DNA of 40,647 bases from Nitrosomonas sp. (lineage in GTDB: Bacteria > Pseudomonadota > Gammaproteobacteria > Burkholderiales > Nitrosomonadaceae). The first letter of the stretch is position 1; each line of letters starts with the position of its first letter. The notes beneath the pieces are model-generated. The model had not been told where the DNA came from, made no database searches, and was given only the letters and a program-made list of their open reading frames with translations. Where the stretch lies: assembly GCA_021604405.1 (NCBI GenBank), contig BQJA01000025.1:1-40647 (forward strand). Direction: 5' to 3'. Positions 18,457 to 27,620 of the stretch are shown in pieces. The translations under genes and the position numbers were made by a program.

Positions 18457-18534
18457 GCGTAACAGATTACTTCTAGTATCTGCCATTTCATCGTTTCAAG
18501 TTGTTTGTTTAACTTGAAAGATAATATGTTACGC
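18457..18534. repeat. Nested inverted repeats between folD and aceE
   Basis: An inner hairpin, TTTCAAGTT (18494-18502) and AACTTGAAA (18511-18519) with an eight-base loop, sits inside outer arms GCGTAACA (18457-18464) and TGTTACGC (18527-18534). All arms are perfect complements. No T run follows on either strand, so a simple terminator is unlikely. It lies 35-112 bases before the aceE start codon and could be an operator or a leader RNA structure. Confidence 0.65.
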
Positions 18535-18609
18535 CGCCAACTGACGAAATATAGAGATACGCCAAACCGTATTGATGGTCTGTATTTATAATTATATTAA
18601 GTCACATCA

Positions 18610-19467
18610 TTAAATAACACCATAAACACGTTCAGCTGCCTCGATAGTGTTGCAAAGCAACATGGTTATCGTCATTGGGCCAACGCCCCCAGGAACCGGT
18701 GTAATGAAACCAGCCTTTTCTTTAACCGATGCAAAATCTACATCCCCTACCAGCTTTCCATCAGGCAAGCGATTTATTCCAACATCAATGACGGTAGCAC
18801 CGGATTTTACCATTTCCTTACTAATCATCCGCGGTCTTCCAGTTGCAACGACCAGAATATCCGCATTCTTCGTATACATAGCCAGATCCCGGGTTTTAGA
18901 TGTACAAATTGTAACAGTTGCACCTTTTTCCAGCAGCATCAATGCCATCGGTTTACCAACAATATTACTGCGCCCTACCATCACCGCATGCTGGCCTTCT
19001 ATCGGAATATGTTTTTTATTCAGCATGATCATGATGCCGTGCGGTGTACAAGGCGAAAAAACAGTATTTCCTGTCACCAATGCACCCACATTATAGAGGT
19101 GAAAACCATCCACATCTTTCTCAACAGCAATTGATGTCATGATCCGGTTTGCATCAAAATGCTGAGGCAATGGTAATTGCACCAGAATTCCATGAATGAA
19201 TGGATTTTCATTTAACTCCTGGATACAGCATTGCACATCATCCTGTAGCGTATCCTCAGGGAAATTATGTACCTCAGAATGTATTCCGACCTCACTGCAC
19301 GCCTTGACTTTATTGCGCACATAGATTTTTGCAGCCGGATCATCCCCTACAATAATTACGGCCAATCCTGGCTTTAGACCGTTTTTTTCAAGGATTTCAG
19401 CGCGTACTTTGAGTTCAGCACGAACTTCTTTTGCTATCGCTTTTCCATCTATGACGTTGGCGCTCAT
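18610..19467 (-). CDS. folD: Bifunctional methylenetetrahydrofolate dehydrogenase / cyclohydrolase
   Basis: This 285-residue cytosolic enzyme interconverts 5,10-methylene-, methenyl- and 10-formyl-tetrahydrofolate, linking serine-derived one-carbon units to purine and formyl-Met-tRNA synthesis. The catalytic Y-x3-K pair lies in KIYVRNK (Tyr49, Lys53). Other family motifs are [20 protein letters not shown], the nucleotide-binding [14 protein letters not shown] and the C-terminal [15 protein letters not shown]. Length is normal. It is the last gene of the minus-strand cluster metK-ahcY-metF-(unknown)-folD, 58 bases downstream of the unknown membrane protein. Confidence 0.97.
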   Translation of the reverse strand: MSANVIDGKAIAKEVRAELKVRAEILEKNGLKPGLAVIIVGDDPAAKIYVRNKVKACSEVGIHSEVHNFPEDTLQDDVQCCIQELNENPFIHGILVQLPLPQHFDANRIMTSIAVEKDVDGFHLYNVGALVTGNTVFSPCTPHGIMIMLNKKHIPIEGQHAVMVGRSNIVGKPMALMLLEKGATVTICTSKTRDLAMYTKNADILVVATGRPRMISKEMVKSGATVIDVGINRLPDGKLVGDVDFASVKEKAGFITPVPGGVGPMTITMLLCNTIEAAERVYGVI

Positions 19468-19525
19468 TATTTCCGAGGTTGATTAACTGTCCAGGGTGAA
19501 AACATCGTTGAGGTTATCTCAAAAA

Positions 19526-20209
19526 CTATGGAGTAGGTGACTGTCTGGGTTTTTTGATTTTAAATCGATAAATCAGTAACCCAATTAAAAACACAGGTAT
19601 AACAAAAATGGTGGCTGCAAGTAATCCTGCAGCAAGAATAGAAATAGCGCTATTTCCAGGCAGGAAAAGCGTGACAAACCAAATAACAATAAAGGCTATC
19701 CCCAGGCCTCCATACAGTATGGTTTTTTTTAGGCGTTCATAAAGCCGCCAAAATGCGCCTGAAACCCTCACCTCGTCAATATAAAGGTCAAGCAAACCGG
19801 CAAGACTATTGTCACCGGGCTTTGAGCGATAACCAGCCTCTACTGCTTCTGCATTACTGCCATCTTCCAGACGGGACATTTTTCTTAAAAATTCAATGCG
19901 TTTATGTACGTTTTTTTCGTGCATTCCATCATTGATCAGCATTGAATGTATCGTTGTAAATGCATGTTCACGCGCATTTTTGTGTGCATCCAATCCTTCT
20001 GCAAATCGCCAGACGGCACCCAGCAAATACAGATGAATCGTCATTTCCTGAAATTGTGGCGCAAAGTCATACCCTTTATTTTTAATAACTGCGAGTTGGG
20101 TATCCATAACTTCCCTACCGTACTTAACACAAGCCTCATCTATTGATCCGCTTGTATCTGTTTTGGTTTCATTTTCTGAATCAATTATTGTTTCATCCAT
20201 CGCTAACAA
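19526..20209 (-). CDS. Protein of unknown function with two C-terminal membrane helices
   Basis: I do not recognise a family for this 227-residue protein. The first 25 residues are acidic and probably disordered. Residues 30-160 are soluble and mostly helical, with conserved-looking aromatic stretches (PQFQEMTIHLYLLGAVWRFA) and a charged RIEFLRKMSRLEDGS segment. Two transmembrane helices follow at about 164-184 and 190-214, separated by a short LPGNSAIS turn, ending in a basic tail (RFKIKKPRQ). The hairpin predicts both ends on the cytoplasmic side. A second ATG three codons in could be the real start. It lies between metF (28 bases upstream) and folD in the one-carbon cluster, but nothing in the sequence ties it to folate chemistry. 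Confidence 0.7.
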   Translation of the reverse strand: MLAMDETIIDSENETKTDTSGSIDEACVKYGREVMDTQLAVIKNKGYDFAPQFQEMTIHLYLLGAVWRFAEGLDAHKNAREHAFTTIHSMLINDGMHEKNVHKRIEFLRKMSRLEDGSNAEAVEAGYRSKPGDNSLAGLLDLYIDEVRVSGAFWRLYERLKKTILYGGLGIAFIVIWFVTLFLPGNSAISILAAGLLAATIFVIPVFLIGLLIYRFKIKKPRQSPTP

Positions 20210-20237
20210 CCCTTATCCGGTTAATTCAATTGTCAAA

Positions 20238-21083
20238 TTATATGCCTAGTCGCCGCCAAATGGCAGTCGTTAATTCTGCTGAATTCATCGTGTAGAAATG
20301 CAAACCTGGCGCGCCAGCATCAAGTAGCCGTTCGCATAAATCTGTCACAACGTCTAGTCCAAAAGCATGAATGGAATCAGCATCATCCCCATAAGCCGCC
20401 AGTTTTTTTCGAATCCAGCGAGGAATTTCTGCACCGCATGCATCTGAAAACCTAACCAACTGTACAAATTTATTGATAGGCATCACGCCTGGCACAATCG
20501 GAATTTTCATGCCGATCTTCTCACATGAATCGACAAAATGGAAATAAGCCTCAGCATTATAAAAATACTGGGTCAAGGCTGAGTCTGCACCTGCTTCCGC
20601 TTTGCGCTTAAAGTTTATTAAATCTTCTTGCGGAGATTTGCATTGGGGGTGATATTCCGGATAAGCGGCAATTTCAATATGAAACGTATCCCCAAACTCT
20701 TTACGGACAAAAGAAACCAGCTCATTAGCATAACGAAACTCACCCGGCTGCGCCATTCCCGAAGGCAAATCACCTCGTAACGCAACAATACGTCGGATGC
20801 CATTATCCCGGTATTTTTCAAGTATCGCCCGGATATTTTCCTGCGTTGACCCGATACAAGAAAGATGCGGCGCCGCAACAAGTCCTTCGGCCTGAATTTC
20901 AAGTACGGTTTCAAGTGTTCGGTCACGCGTTGATCCGCCCGCTCCAAACGTCACGGAAAAGAATTTTGGGTTAAGCTGCGCTAATTGTTCACGGGTTGAG
21001 CGCAATTTACTCACGCCTTCCGGTGTTTGTGGCGGAAAAAGTTCAAAACTGAAAGTGGGAGTAAAATTTTTTTGTGATTGCAT
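20238..21083 (-). CDS. metF: 5,10-methylenetetrahydrofolate reductase
   Basis: This FAD enzyme reduces 5,10-methylene-THF to 5-methyl-THF, the methyl donor for methionine synthesis. From the ATG at 21083 the product has 281 residues beginning MQSQKNFTPTFSFELFPPQT, which is the normal MetF start. SFELFPP carries the conserved active-site Glu. SVTFGAGGSTRDRT, HLSCIG, IVALRGDLP and LTQYFYNAEAYFHFVD are family motifs for folate and FAD binding. The frame is open upstream to a GTG at 21170, but the extra 29 residues (rich in Cys, Ser and Leu) look non-native and overlap a decayed coding remnant, so I reject that start. The ribosome-binding site is weak. Confidence 0.95.
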   Translation of the reverse strand: MQSQKNFTPTFSFELFPPQTPEGVSKLRSTREQLAQLNPKFFSVTFGAGGSTRDRTLETVLEIQAEGLVAAPHLSCIGSTQENIRAILEKYRDNGIRRIVALRGDLPSGMAQPGEFRYANELVSFVRKEFGDTFHIEIAAYPEYHPQCKSPQEDLINFKRKAEAGADSALTQYFYNAEAYFHFVDSCEKIGMKIPIVPGVMPINKFVQLVRFSDACGAEIPRWIRKKLAAYGDDADSIHAFGLDVVTDLCERLLDAGAPGLHFYTMNSAELTTAIWRRLGI

Positions 21084-21422
21084 TTGAATACTTAGCGCGA
21101 TTAAAAGATTGGGAGTTATTGTGCGCAGACTTATTGACTGCAATGACTGACAGATTCCACAAGGAGCCACCAGGCTACTTGTGGATATTCTGCAATAAAA
21201 CGCGGAGCAAGCTGCTGAGTAAAAGTGATGCGGACGCCATCATTTACTGCGGGAATGCATATAAATTTAAAGTATCGTTCAGCGCAATTCCCGTTTCACG
21301 ATTATAATACGTCGGCACCGTATCGGCTTACCGCTATGACAACCATCTTAAATCAGACAGTGAGCAGCCGTATAACATTTGGCTTGCGCATTTCTCCCAT
21401 ACAGCACGCGCTATCCAGTTAA
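21084..21422. other. 339-bp ahcY-metF gap
   Basis: Apart from the possible remnant at 21131-21327, I see no gene, no second SAH riboswitch and no clear terminator here. The gap is long for an operon, so metF may have its own promoter, although I could not pick one with confidence. Confidence 0.4.
21131..21327 (-). pseudogene. Possible decayed coding remnant between ahcY and metF
   Basis: On the minus strand, a frame from about 21327 reads ADTVPTYYNRETGIALNDTL and then NLYAFP before a stop. Shifting one base gives VNDGVRITFTQQLAPRFIAE and then YPQVAWWLLVESVSHCSQ before a TAA at 21131-21133. Composition and continuity look like real protein with one frameshift, and an ATG-led intact frame is absent. 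I cannot name the family. It overlaps the rejected upstream extension of metF. Confidence 0.3.
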
Positions 21423-22856
21423 TTAATAGCGATACATTTCCGGCTTATAAGGGCCTTGTTTATCCAGATTGAGATACAGCGCCTGTTCATCTGTCAACTC
21501 AGTAAGCTTTGCGTCAAGTTTGCCAAGATGCAACCGGGCAACTTTCTCATCTAGGTGCTTGGGTAACACATAAACATTGTTCTGGTAATTTTCACCCCGT
21601 TGCCAAAGCTCCAATTGCGCCAATACTTGATTAGTAAATGAACTGGACATCACAAATGAAGGATGCCCTGTGGCGCAACCAAGATTTACCAGCCGACCTT
21701 GTGCTAATACAATAATTCGCTTTCCATCTGGGAAAATAACATGATCAACCTGTGGTTTAATATTTTCCCATTGATATTTCTGAACGGATGCAATATCTAT
21801 TTCAGAATCAAAATGGCCAATATTACAAACGATCGCTTGATCTTTCATTCTCAACATATGATCATGCGATATGACCCGAACATTACCTGTAGCGGTTACA
21901 AAAATATCAACTTGGTCACAGGCTTCGTCCATAGTAACAACCCGGTACCCTTCCATTGCCGCCTGTAGCGCGCAAATCGGGTCAATTTCAGTAATCCAGA
22001 CGGTCGCGCCCAAACCACGTAATGATTGCGCGCAGCCTTTGCCGACATCGCCATAACCACATACCAGTGCAATTTTTCCTGCGATCATTACGTCGGTTGC
22101 CCGCTTAATCCCGTCCACCAAAGATTCGCGACAGCCATAAAGGTTGTCAAATTTTGACTTTGTAACGGAGTCATTGACATTAAACGCTGGAAAAGGCAAC
22201 TCACCATTTTTTTGCATTTCATATAAGCGATGAACACCGGTTGTTGTTTCCTCTGTCACACCACGGATAGCTGCAAGTTTTTTTGAATACCAATCAGGCT
22301 GTGCAGCCAATTTACTTTTGATGGAAGCAAATAACGCCTGTTCCTCTTCATTCCCTGGATTCGCAATAACCGATTGATCTTTTTCTGCTCGACTGCCCAG
22401 AATCAATAGTAAAGTTGCATCACCACCATCATCCAGGATCATATTTGCGCTTTCAGGCTTACCATCAACCTGCCATTCAAATATCTGGTGAGCATATTCC
22501 CAATAATCTTCCAGTGATTCACCTTTGTAGGCAAATACAGGAATCTTTCTCGCAGCAATTGCAGCAGCCGCATGATCCTGTGTTGAGTAAATATTACACG
22601 AAGCCCAGCGAACTTCTGCACCCAATGCGACTAATGTTTCGATGAGCACCGCGGTTTGTATCGTCATATGCAATGAACCGGCAATACGTGCTCCCGCCAG
22701 TGGTTTCTGGCCAGCGTATTCTTCACGCAACGCCATTAAACCCGGCATTTCGGTTTCTGCGATAGCAATTTCTTTGCGTCCCCATTCTGCTTGGGACATA
22801 TCAGCGACTTTACAATCGGCAAAATTCATATCATTTGGACTAAGCACAGCGTTCAT
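21423..22856 (-). CDS. ahcY: S-adenosylhomocysteine hydrolase (adenosylhomocysteinase)
   Basis: This cytosolic, NAD-dependent enzyme splits S-adenosylhomocysteine into adenosine and homocysteine, relieving product inhibition of methyltransferases. The ATG at 22856 has a strong AGGAG seven bases upstream and gives 477 residues beginning [20 protein letters not shown]. The frame continues upstream to 22907, but that extension runs into the riboswitch and lacks a ribosome-binding site. Family motifs include [15 protein letters not shown], the NAD-binding [35 protein letters not shown] and the C-terminal [12 protein letters not shown]. The insertion around residues 140-190 is typical of the bacterial long form. 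Expression is probably controlled by the SAH riboswitch just upstream. Confidence 0.97.
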   Translation of the reverse strand: MNAVLSPNDMNFADCKVADMSQAEWGRKEIAIAETEMPGLMALREEYAGQKPLAGARIAGSLHMTIQTAVLIETLVALGAEVRWASCNIYSTQDHAAAAIAARKIPVFAYKGESLEDYWEYAHQIFEWQVDGKPESANMILDDGGDATLLLILGSRAEKDQSVIANPGNEEEQALFASIKSKLAAQPDWYSKKLAAIRGVTEETTTGVHRLYEMQKNGELPFPAFNVNDSVTKSKFDNLYGCRESLVDGIKRATDVMIAGKIALVCGYGDVGKGCAQSLRGLGATVWITEIDPICALQAAMEGYRVVTMDEACDQVDIFVTATGNVRVISHDHMLRMKDQAIVCNIGHFDSEIDIASVQKYQWENIKPQVDHVIFPDGKRIIVLAQGRLVNLGCATGHPSFVMSSSFTNQVLAQLELWQRGENYQNNVYVLPKHLDEKVARLHLGKLDAKLTELTDEQALYLNLDKQGPYKPEMYRY

Positions 22857-22884
22857 AAATTTACTCCTAAATACAGAAACAAGC

Positions 22885-22947
22885 GCAGTTGTTACGAATA
22901 CCCTCACACTGAGCCTCGCGGATAAATGACCGCTGCAGCGCTCCTCA
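22885..22947 (-). promoter_or_regulatory. SAH riboswitch upstream of ahcY
   Basis: The minus strand carries the conserved SAH-riboswitch core TGAGGAGCGCTGCAGCGG, beginning at 22947. It continues through a GCGG/CCGC hairpin (loop TCATTTAT) into CGAGGCTCA ending at 22910. TGAG and CTCA form the closing P1 stem. The rest of the element, probably the P4 region, runs toward the AGGAG ribosome-binding site at 22868-22864. SAH riboswitches are known before ahcY in proteobacteria and switch the gene on when S-adenosylhomocysteine builds up. Boundaries are approximate. An upstream TCCTC (22958-22954) could pair with the core GAGGA and form a competing stem. Confidence 0.85.
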
Positions 22948-23017
22948 ACATGAGAGGATTAAAACTTAAAGATTAGATTGGAAGCTGTTAAAAACCAATA
23001 GGCGCCCTCACGCTACG

Positions 23018-24181
23018 CTAGATCCCTGCTGCAGCGCGAAGTTGTTGTGATTTATCGGTCGCTTCCCAAGTGAAATCTGCACCTTCCCGCCCAAAGTGAC
23101 CATGAGCTGCCGTTTGTGCATAGATCGGACGCAATAAATCGAGTGTATGAATAATGGCGCGGGGACGCAGATCAAAATGTTCTTCAATCAATTGAATAAT
23201 TTTTTCATCTGGAATCTTCCCAGTACCAAAAGTTTCTACCATTACAGAAACTGGACGGGCAACCCCAATTGCGTAAGCCACCTGCACTTCACATTTAGAT
23301 GCGATGCCAGCAGCGACAATATTTTTTGCCACATATCGGCCAGCGTATGCGGCTGATCGATCAACTTTTGAAGGGTCTTTGCCAGAAAAAGCCCCGCCAC
23401 CGTGATGCGCAGTTCCACCATACGTGTCAACAATGATTTTGCGGCCAGTCAGTCCACAATCACCCATCGGACCGCCGACGACAAAGCGTCCCGTAGGATT
23501 CACCAGATAATTGGTTTGCCCGGTCAGCATTTCTTTCGGCAGTATGGGCTTAATGATTTCTTCAATTACAGCTTCCGTCAGTTCATTGTGAGAAATATCA
23601 GGATCATGTTGCGTAGAAATCACCACGGTATCTATGCGCTGCGGTTTACCGTCCTGATACTGGACGGATACCTGCGATTTCGCGTCTGGACGCAACCAGC
23701 CTAACTGCCCGTTTTTTCTTAGTTCCGCTTGTCTTTCTACGAGCCGATGGGCATAAAATATTGGCATTGGCATCAATTGCGGGGTTTCGTCGCAAGCATA
23801 GCCAAACATCAGGCCTTGATCACCCGCACCCTGATCCATTTCATCTTCTACTGAACGGTCAACCCCCTGGGCAATATCCGGTGATTGTTTATTGAAAGCT
23901 GTTAATACCGCACAAGTCGTGGCATCAAAGCCAATTTCAGAGCTGGTATAACCTATTTTTTGGACTGTTTCGCGTGCTATAACATTGTAATCCACTGTAG
24001 CATGCGTGGTTATTTCACCTGATAAAACAATTAATCCTGTGCTGCACATTGTTTCACAGGCAACACGTGCATTTTTATCCTGGACCAAGATTGCATCTAA
24101 AACCGCATCTGAAATCTGGTCAGACACCTTATCCGGGTGCCCTTCAGAAACTGATTCTGAAGTAAAAAGAAAATCACTCAT
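23018..24181 (-). CDS. metK: S-adenosylmethionine synthetase
   Basis: This 387-residue cytosolic enzyme makes S-adenosylmethionine from methionine and ATP. It begins [20 protein letters not shown], the canonical N-terminus with the ATP-contacting [22 protein letters not shown] is the MetK signature. The P-loop-like [22 protein letters not shown] and the C-terminal [12 protein letters not shown] are also present. Length is normal. It is the first gene of the methyl-cycle cluster; a TATAAT box 32 bases upstream suggests its own promoter. No SAM riboswitch was seen before it. ahcY follows after about 160 bases containing the SAH riboswitch. Confidence 0.98.
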   Translation of the reverse strand: MSDFLFTSESVSEGHPDKVSDQISDAVLDAILVQDKNARVACETMCSTGLIVLSGEITTHATVDYNVIARETVQKIGYTSSEIGFDATTCAVLTAFNKQSPDIAQGVDRSVEDEMDQGAGDQGLMFGYACDETPQLMPMPIFYAHRLVERQAELRKNGQLGWLRPDAKSQVSVQYQDGKPQRIDTVVISTQHDPDISHNELTEAVIEEIIKPILPKEMLTGQTNYLVNPTGRFVVGGPMGDCGLTGRKIIVDTYGGTAHHGGGAFSGKDPSKVDRSAAYAGRYVAKNIVAAGIASKCEVQVAYAIGVARPVSVMVETFGTGKIPDEKIIQLIEEHFDLRPRAIIHTLDLLRPIYAQTAAHGHFGREGADFTWEATDKSQQLRAAAGI

Positions 24182-24212
24182 ATTTAGCCAATTGTAATAA
24201 AAAAAGATTTCT

Positions 24213-24218
24213 ATTATA
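24213..24218 (-). promoter_or_regulatory. Probable -10 box of metK
   Basis: A perfect TATAAT on the minus strand lies 31 bases before the metK ATG, predicting a leader of about 25 nucleotides. The -35 region is AT-rich without a clear TTGACA. Confidence 0.5.
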
Positions 24219-24342
24219 TCAAATTACCGCTCACTTAAAAAATACGGCATCGGTCTGCTTAGGTTTTGTGATGCTTACTGCCGCAACACACCACCGCAGA
24301 AAAAGTCGCATAGTGTATTGATATAACAGATGATTAATTAAC

Positions 24343-24356
24343 TTGATCTGGGTCAA
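24343..24356 (+). promoter_or_regulatory. FNR/Anr-like binding site
   Basis: TTGATCTGGGTCAA matches the FNR/Anr/Dnr consensus TTGAT-N4-ATCAA at nine of ten specific positions. Its centre is at 24349.5. A TATTAC at 24382-24387 would put transcription start near 24391-24394, about 42-44 bases from the centre, the spacing of a class II activated promoter. It faces the small lipoprotein-like gene at 24439. Control by oxygen or nitric oxide is inference. Confidence 0.5.
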
Positions 24357-24391
24357 AAAGTAATAGCCACACGACAGGAAATATTACATCT

Positions 24392-24408
24392 GCATGTCAG
24401 TGACATGC
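24392..24408. repeat. 17-bp palindrome in the leader of the small lipoprotein-like gene
   Basis: GCATGTCA and TGACATGC flank a single G: eight perfect base pairs. As RNA it could form a GCATGT/ACATGC stem with a five-base loop; as DNA it resembles a dimeric operator. It lies at the predicted transcription start, 30 bases before the ATG at 24439. Confidence 0.6.
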
Positions 24409-24438
24409 GTTTCAAAATAAAAAGTCAGGAGAAGATAT

Positions 24439-24562
24439 ATGAAATTTCAGCGCTATCGTATTATTGCTAGCGCTTGTTATCGCTGCGTGCGGCAAGCCGA
24501 CTGCCCAGAATCGCCCGATGAAAGCACTTACGGGCAAACTAACAAACCTGATTCCACTCTAA
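24439..24562 (+). pseudogene. Small lipoprotein gene, apparently frameshifted near its start
   Basis: A very good ribosome-binding site (AGGAG, nine bases upstream) precedes the ATG at 24439. The frame that starts there (MKFQRYRIIASACYR, 60 codons) does not look like a natural protein. One base over, from 24443, the sequence reads NFSAIVLLLALVIAACGKPT and ends PMKALTGKLTNLIPL at a TAA (24560-24562). This is a typical lipoprotein signal, with a hydrophobic helix, lipobox (IAAC) and short tail. A single-base deletion after MKF would explain both facts. It could be a dead gene, a sequencing error or, less likely, a programmed shift. It is too short for any function to be assigned. An FNR-like box lies upstream. 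Confidence 0.45.
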
Positions 24563-25117
24563 TGTTCCCGGGAAGCATCAAACGGGCAACAGTTAAGCGG
24601 ACAATAATAAATACAATGTAAATTGTCCCACTGAAAGTTTTGTCTAAAACCTAAACCCCTAAAATCAGGTAACTGTAAAATTTACATTGATATTTCATCA
24701 TTGTTTGTTTATTGTACTACAATTTAGCTCCATTAATAAAATATAAACAGGATTGCTCTAAGAATAAGCCAATTTTTATCTTATCCTGAATCCAAACAGT
24801 TTATATTCGGTTATAGCAATATAACAGCGCAAGCTGAAAGATAAATGGCTTAATAGGACGGCTTTTTGCAGCCTACTTCATCCTTTTATCAATCTCGCAC
24901 ACGAATATGATTGGTTTATTCACCACATTATCGTTGTACTTAATATAACCTGCGACTGTTTCAATCGTTATTTTCTTGTCTAAATTTTACTTCCACTTTA
25001 CTTTTTACATTATTTACTTTGCGAAAATCCGCTCGTTTCACTAAAACTTTGTTTCAGCAATTTCCTGTATTATTAAGTAAAAAGATGAACAAATAGCTGG
25101 GACCTGAAAGCATTCAA
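24563..25117. other. 555-bp AT-rich gap before dapF
   Basis: No gene is supported. A small GGCT/AGCC stem near 24860-24875 has no proper T run. No convincing dapF promoter was found; the region is AT-rich, with several weak -10-like hexamers. Confidence 0.4.
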
Positions 25118-25945
25118 ATGAAGTTAAAGTTCACAAAAATGCAAGGTATTGGCAATGATTTTGTCGTAATTGATGCAATCAATCAACCCGTATCACTGCA
25201 TCCGGATCAGATTCGCCTACTTTCAGACCGCCATTTCGGTGTGGGTTGCGATCAGATTCTGCTGGTCGAAAAAGCGACACATCAGGCTGATTTCCGTTAC
25301 CGTATTTTTAATGCGGATGGCAATGAAGTTGAACAGTGCGGCAATGGTGCGCGTTGTTTTGTGCGCTATGTTCATGACCATGGATTGACTCAAAAGAAAT
25401 TGATTGATGTAGAGACGCTTAGCGGCGTGATTAGCCCCAGATTAGAAGCCAATGGTGACGTAACGGTCAACATGGGTGTTCCTAAGTTTGCCCCTGCGGA
25501 CATTCCGTTTACCGCTGAGAAAGATACGTTGACCCACCTGCTCGATTTGAACGATAAAAATGTAAAAATTAGTGTTGTCTCCATGGGGAATCCGCATGCC
25601 GTAACAATTGTTCCATCCATCATTCAGGCACCGGTATTGACAGAAGGCGCAATGATTGAATGTCATCCACGCTTTCCCAATCGAGTTAATGTTGGATACA
25701 TGCAGATAACTAGTCGCAATAACATCAAACTTCGCGTCTATGAACGCGGCAGCGGCGAAACACTCGCGTGCGGCAGTGGCGCCTGCGCAGCGGTGGTCGC
25801 GGGAATTCGCCTGAAGTTACTTGAGCCGAAAGTTAAAGTGAGCACCCGGGGCGGCGATTTATTCATACGCTGGGAAGACCGCAATCAACCCGTTTGGATG
25901 ACTGGACCCGCCGTTACTGTTTTTGAGGGAGAAATTAACCTATGA
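25118..25945 (+). CDS. dapF: Diaminopimelate epimerase
   Basis: This 275-residue cytosolic enzyme converts LL- to meso-diaminopimelate for lysine and peptidoglycan synthesis. It starts [19 protein letters not shown], the canonical N-terminus. The two catalytic cysteines lie in [10 protein letters not shown] (Cys73 region) and [10 protein letters not shown] (Cys217 region). NVGYMQI and ERGSGET are substrate-binding motifs. The two halves form the pseudo-symmetric DapF fold and the length is normal. Its TGA overlaps the ATG of the DUF484 gene by four bases. In many proteobacteria lysA precedes dapF; here it does not. Confidence 0.97.
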   Translation: MKLKFTKMQGIGNDFVVIDAINQPVSLHPDQIRLLSDRHFGVGCDQILLVEKATHQADFRYRIFNADGNEVEQCGNGARCFVRYVHDHGLTQKKLIDVETLSGVISPRLEANGDVTVNMGVPKFAPADIPFTAEKDTLTHLLDLNDKNVKISVVSMGNPHAVTIVPSIIQAPVLTEGAMIECHPRFPNRVNVGYMQITSRNNIKLRVYERGSGETLACGSGACAAVVAGIRLKLLEPKVKVSTRGGDLFIRWEDRNQPVWMTGPAVTVFEGEINL

Positions 25946-26628
25946 CCAAAGAGAAAGTCATGCAGCCAAATGAAGTCTTGCAATACTTGCAAGATAACCC
26001 GCAGTTTTTTGAGAATTACGCGGATACATTGGCCAACATTTATATCCCTCATCCTCACAACGGCAAAGTCATCCCTATTAGCGAGCGCCAGATTGTCACT
26101 TTAAGGGAAAAAAATCAGACATTGCAGAAAAAATTACTTGAGTTAATTAGTTTCGGCGAAGAAAACGACGCAATTGGTGAAAAGATGCACCATTTCACCG
26201 TGGCTTTGCTGACTTTTAACGGTCTCGATGAATTATTGCGTAGAATAAATTTAAATTTATGCGATGACTTTGCCGTTCCACATACTGCGATCCGTCTGTG
26301 GAACATAACCGGCAATGAGTTAGATAGCCAAGAATTCACCGAGACAAGTGATGATATTCATGCGATTGCCGACAGCTTGTCGCAGCCATATTGCGGCCCG
26401 CATATCGCAGATGAAATCAAGCAGTGGTTTGGTGCAGATGCCGACCATTTACAATCCTTCGCAATGATACCACTACGAGCAACCCAGACCATCGGCTTAC
26501 TCGCTTTGGGAACCCAGGAACCACAGCGTTTTTATCCCGGTATGGGAACACTTCACCTGAAACGTTTAGGCGAACTCGTGAGTACAGCGCTTTCGCGATA
26601 TTCTATTGAGCAAAACGATTCAGATTAA
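25942..26628 (+). CDS. DUF484 family protein (GAF-like)
   Basis: This 228-residue protein belongs to the DUF484 family that typically sits between dapF and xerC. The N-terminus has the conserved [18 protein letters not shown] block and a short coiled segment ([20 protein letters not shown], about 45-65). The C-terminal 150 residues have a GAF-like layout ending [20 protein letters not shown] and a helical [16 protein letters not shown]. No catalytic residues or ligand are known. Translation is probably coupled to dapF through the ATGA overlap; a second ATG at 25960 is an alternative start. Conserved position suggests a link with XerC or cell-wall/chromosome processes, but the function is unknown. 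Confidence 0.85.
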   Translation: MTKEKVMQPNEVLQYLQDNPQFFENYADTLANIYIPHPHNGKVIPISERQIVTLREKNQTLQKKLLELISFGEENDAIGEKMHHFTVALLTFNGLDELLRRINLNLCDDFAVPHTAIRLWNITGNELDSQEFTETSDDIHAIADSLSQPYCGPHIADEIKQWFGADADHLQSFAMIPLRATQTIGLLALGTQEPQRFYPGMGTLHLKRLGELVSTALSRYSIEQNDSD

Positions 26629-26711
26629 CATCGTTAACTTCATCATATTGACATCACCGCAACCAAAAAGTCACTATTTAATAAACACATTATACGTAAC
26701 CATTCAACTGT

Positions 26712-27620
26712 ATGCATATGTCGCCAACGTCGCTTGCCGCAGACTATATTTCTCATCTGAGTAATGAACGGCGGCTTTCGCCCTTAACCTGCAAAAGCTA
26801 TGCAGGCGACATTGGCATGTTACTTAAATATCTGCAAAAAAACTCACTGAATCAAATACAGCCACACCATATCCGTCATTTTATCGCGCAACTTCGCCAC
26901 CACGGACTTTCGGGCAGAAGCCTGGCCAGAATAATTTCTTCATGGCGTGGTTTCTACGGCTACTTAATACGGTCGCACAATTTTACCCAGAATCCCTGTG
27001 TTGGCATTCATGCACCCAAATCAGCTAAAAAACTGCCGCACACACTTTCCCCTGATGAAACGGCACAGTTACTTACATTTCCAGCTGACGATATATTAAA
27101 TTCTCGTGATCGCGCCATGTTTGAGTTGTTCTACTCATCCGGTTTACGGTTGGCCGAACTGGCCAACCTGAAGCCTGGTGATATAAATTTTTCAGATGAG
27201 ACTGTTCGAATCAGTGGTAAGGGAGATAAAACACGTATTGTACCGGTAGGTAATAAAGCCTTGATAGCATTACAGGCCTGGATAATACAGCGCGAAAAAT
27301 TAATTAACCCTGGAGAAAAAGCGCTTTTTTTATCACGTCATGGCAATGCGATCAGCGCCCGGACAATCAGTCATCGATTAAAAAACCGGGCAATACAGCA
27401 AGGAATCTCAAGTAACGTGCATCCCCACATGTTACGGCATTCATTTGCTTCCCATCTGCTGCAATCCAGCGGCGATTTGCGCGCAATCCAGGATATGCTT
27501 GGCCACGCCAATATCAGCACGACTCAAGTGTACGCTCACCTGGATTTTCAGCATTTGACAAAAATATATGACACGACCCACCCGAGAGCGAAAAGGAAGC
27601 TTGATCCGGGTTCTACCTGA
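26712..27620 (+). CDS. xerC: Tyrosine recombinase XerC
   Basis: This 302-residue site-specific recombinase works with XerD at dif to resolve chromosome dimers. The N-terminal SAM-like domain covers about 5-95. The catalytic set is complete: Arg146 (SGLRLAEL), Lys170 (SGKGDKTR), His239 and Arg242 (HPHMLRHSF), His265 (LGHANIS) and Tyr274 (TQVYAHL). Position after dapF and DUF484 identifies it as XerC rather than XerD or a phage integrase. Two ATGs lie six bases apart (26712 and 26718) and neither has a clear ribosome-binding site. Confidence 0.95.
   Translation: MHMSPTSLAADYISHLSNERRLSPLTCKSYAGDIGMLLKYLQKNSLNQIQPHHIRHFIAQLRHHGLSGRSLARIISSWRGFYGYLIRSHNFTQNPCVGIHAPKSAKKLPHTLSPDETAQLLTFPADDILNSRDRAMFELFYSSGLRLAELANLKPGDINFSDETVRISGKGDKTRIVPVGNKALIALQAWIIQREKLINPGEKALFLSRHGNAISARTISHRLKNRAIQQGISSNVHPHMLRHSFASHLLQSSGDLRAIQDMLGHANISTTQVYAHLDFQHLTKIYDTTHPRAKRKLDPGST

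Noticed and set aside
21084-21170. 29-residue N-terminal extension of MetF from a GTG
   Set aside because: The extension is not MetF-like and the canonical start is the ATG at 21083.
24182-24340. SAM riboswitch upstream of metK
   Set aside because: No conserved SAM-I, SAM-II or SAM/SAH core could be recognised; the short leader predicted from the TATAAT leaves no room.
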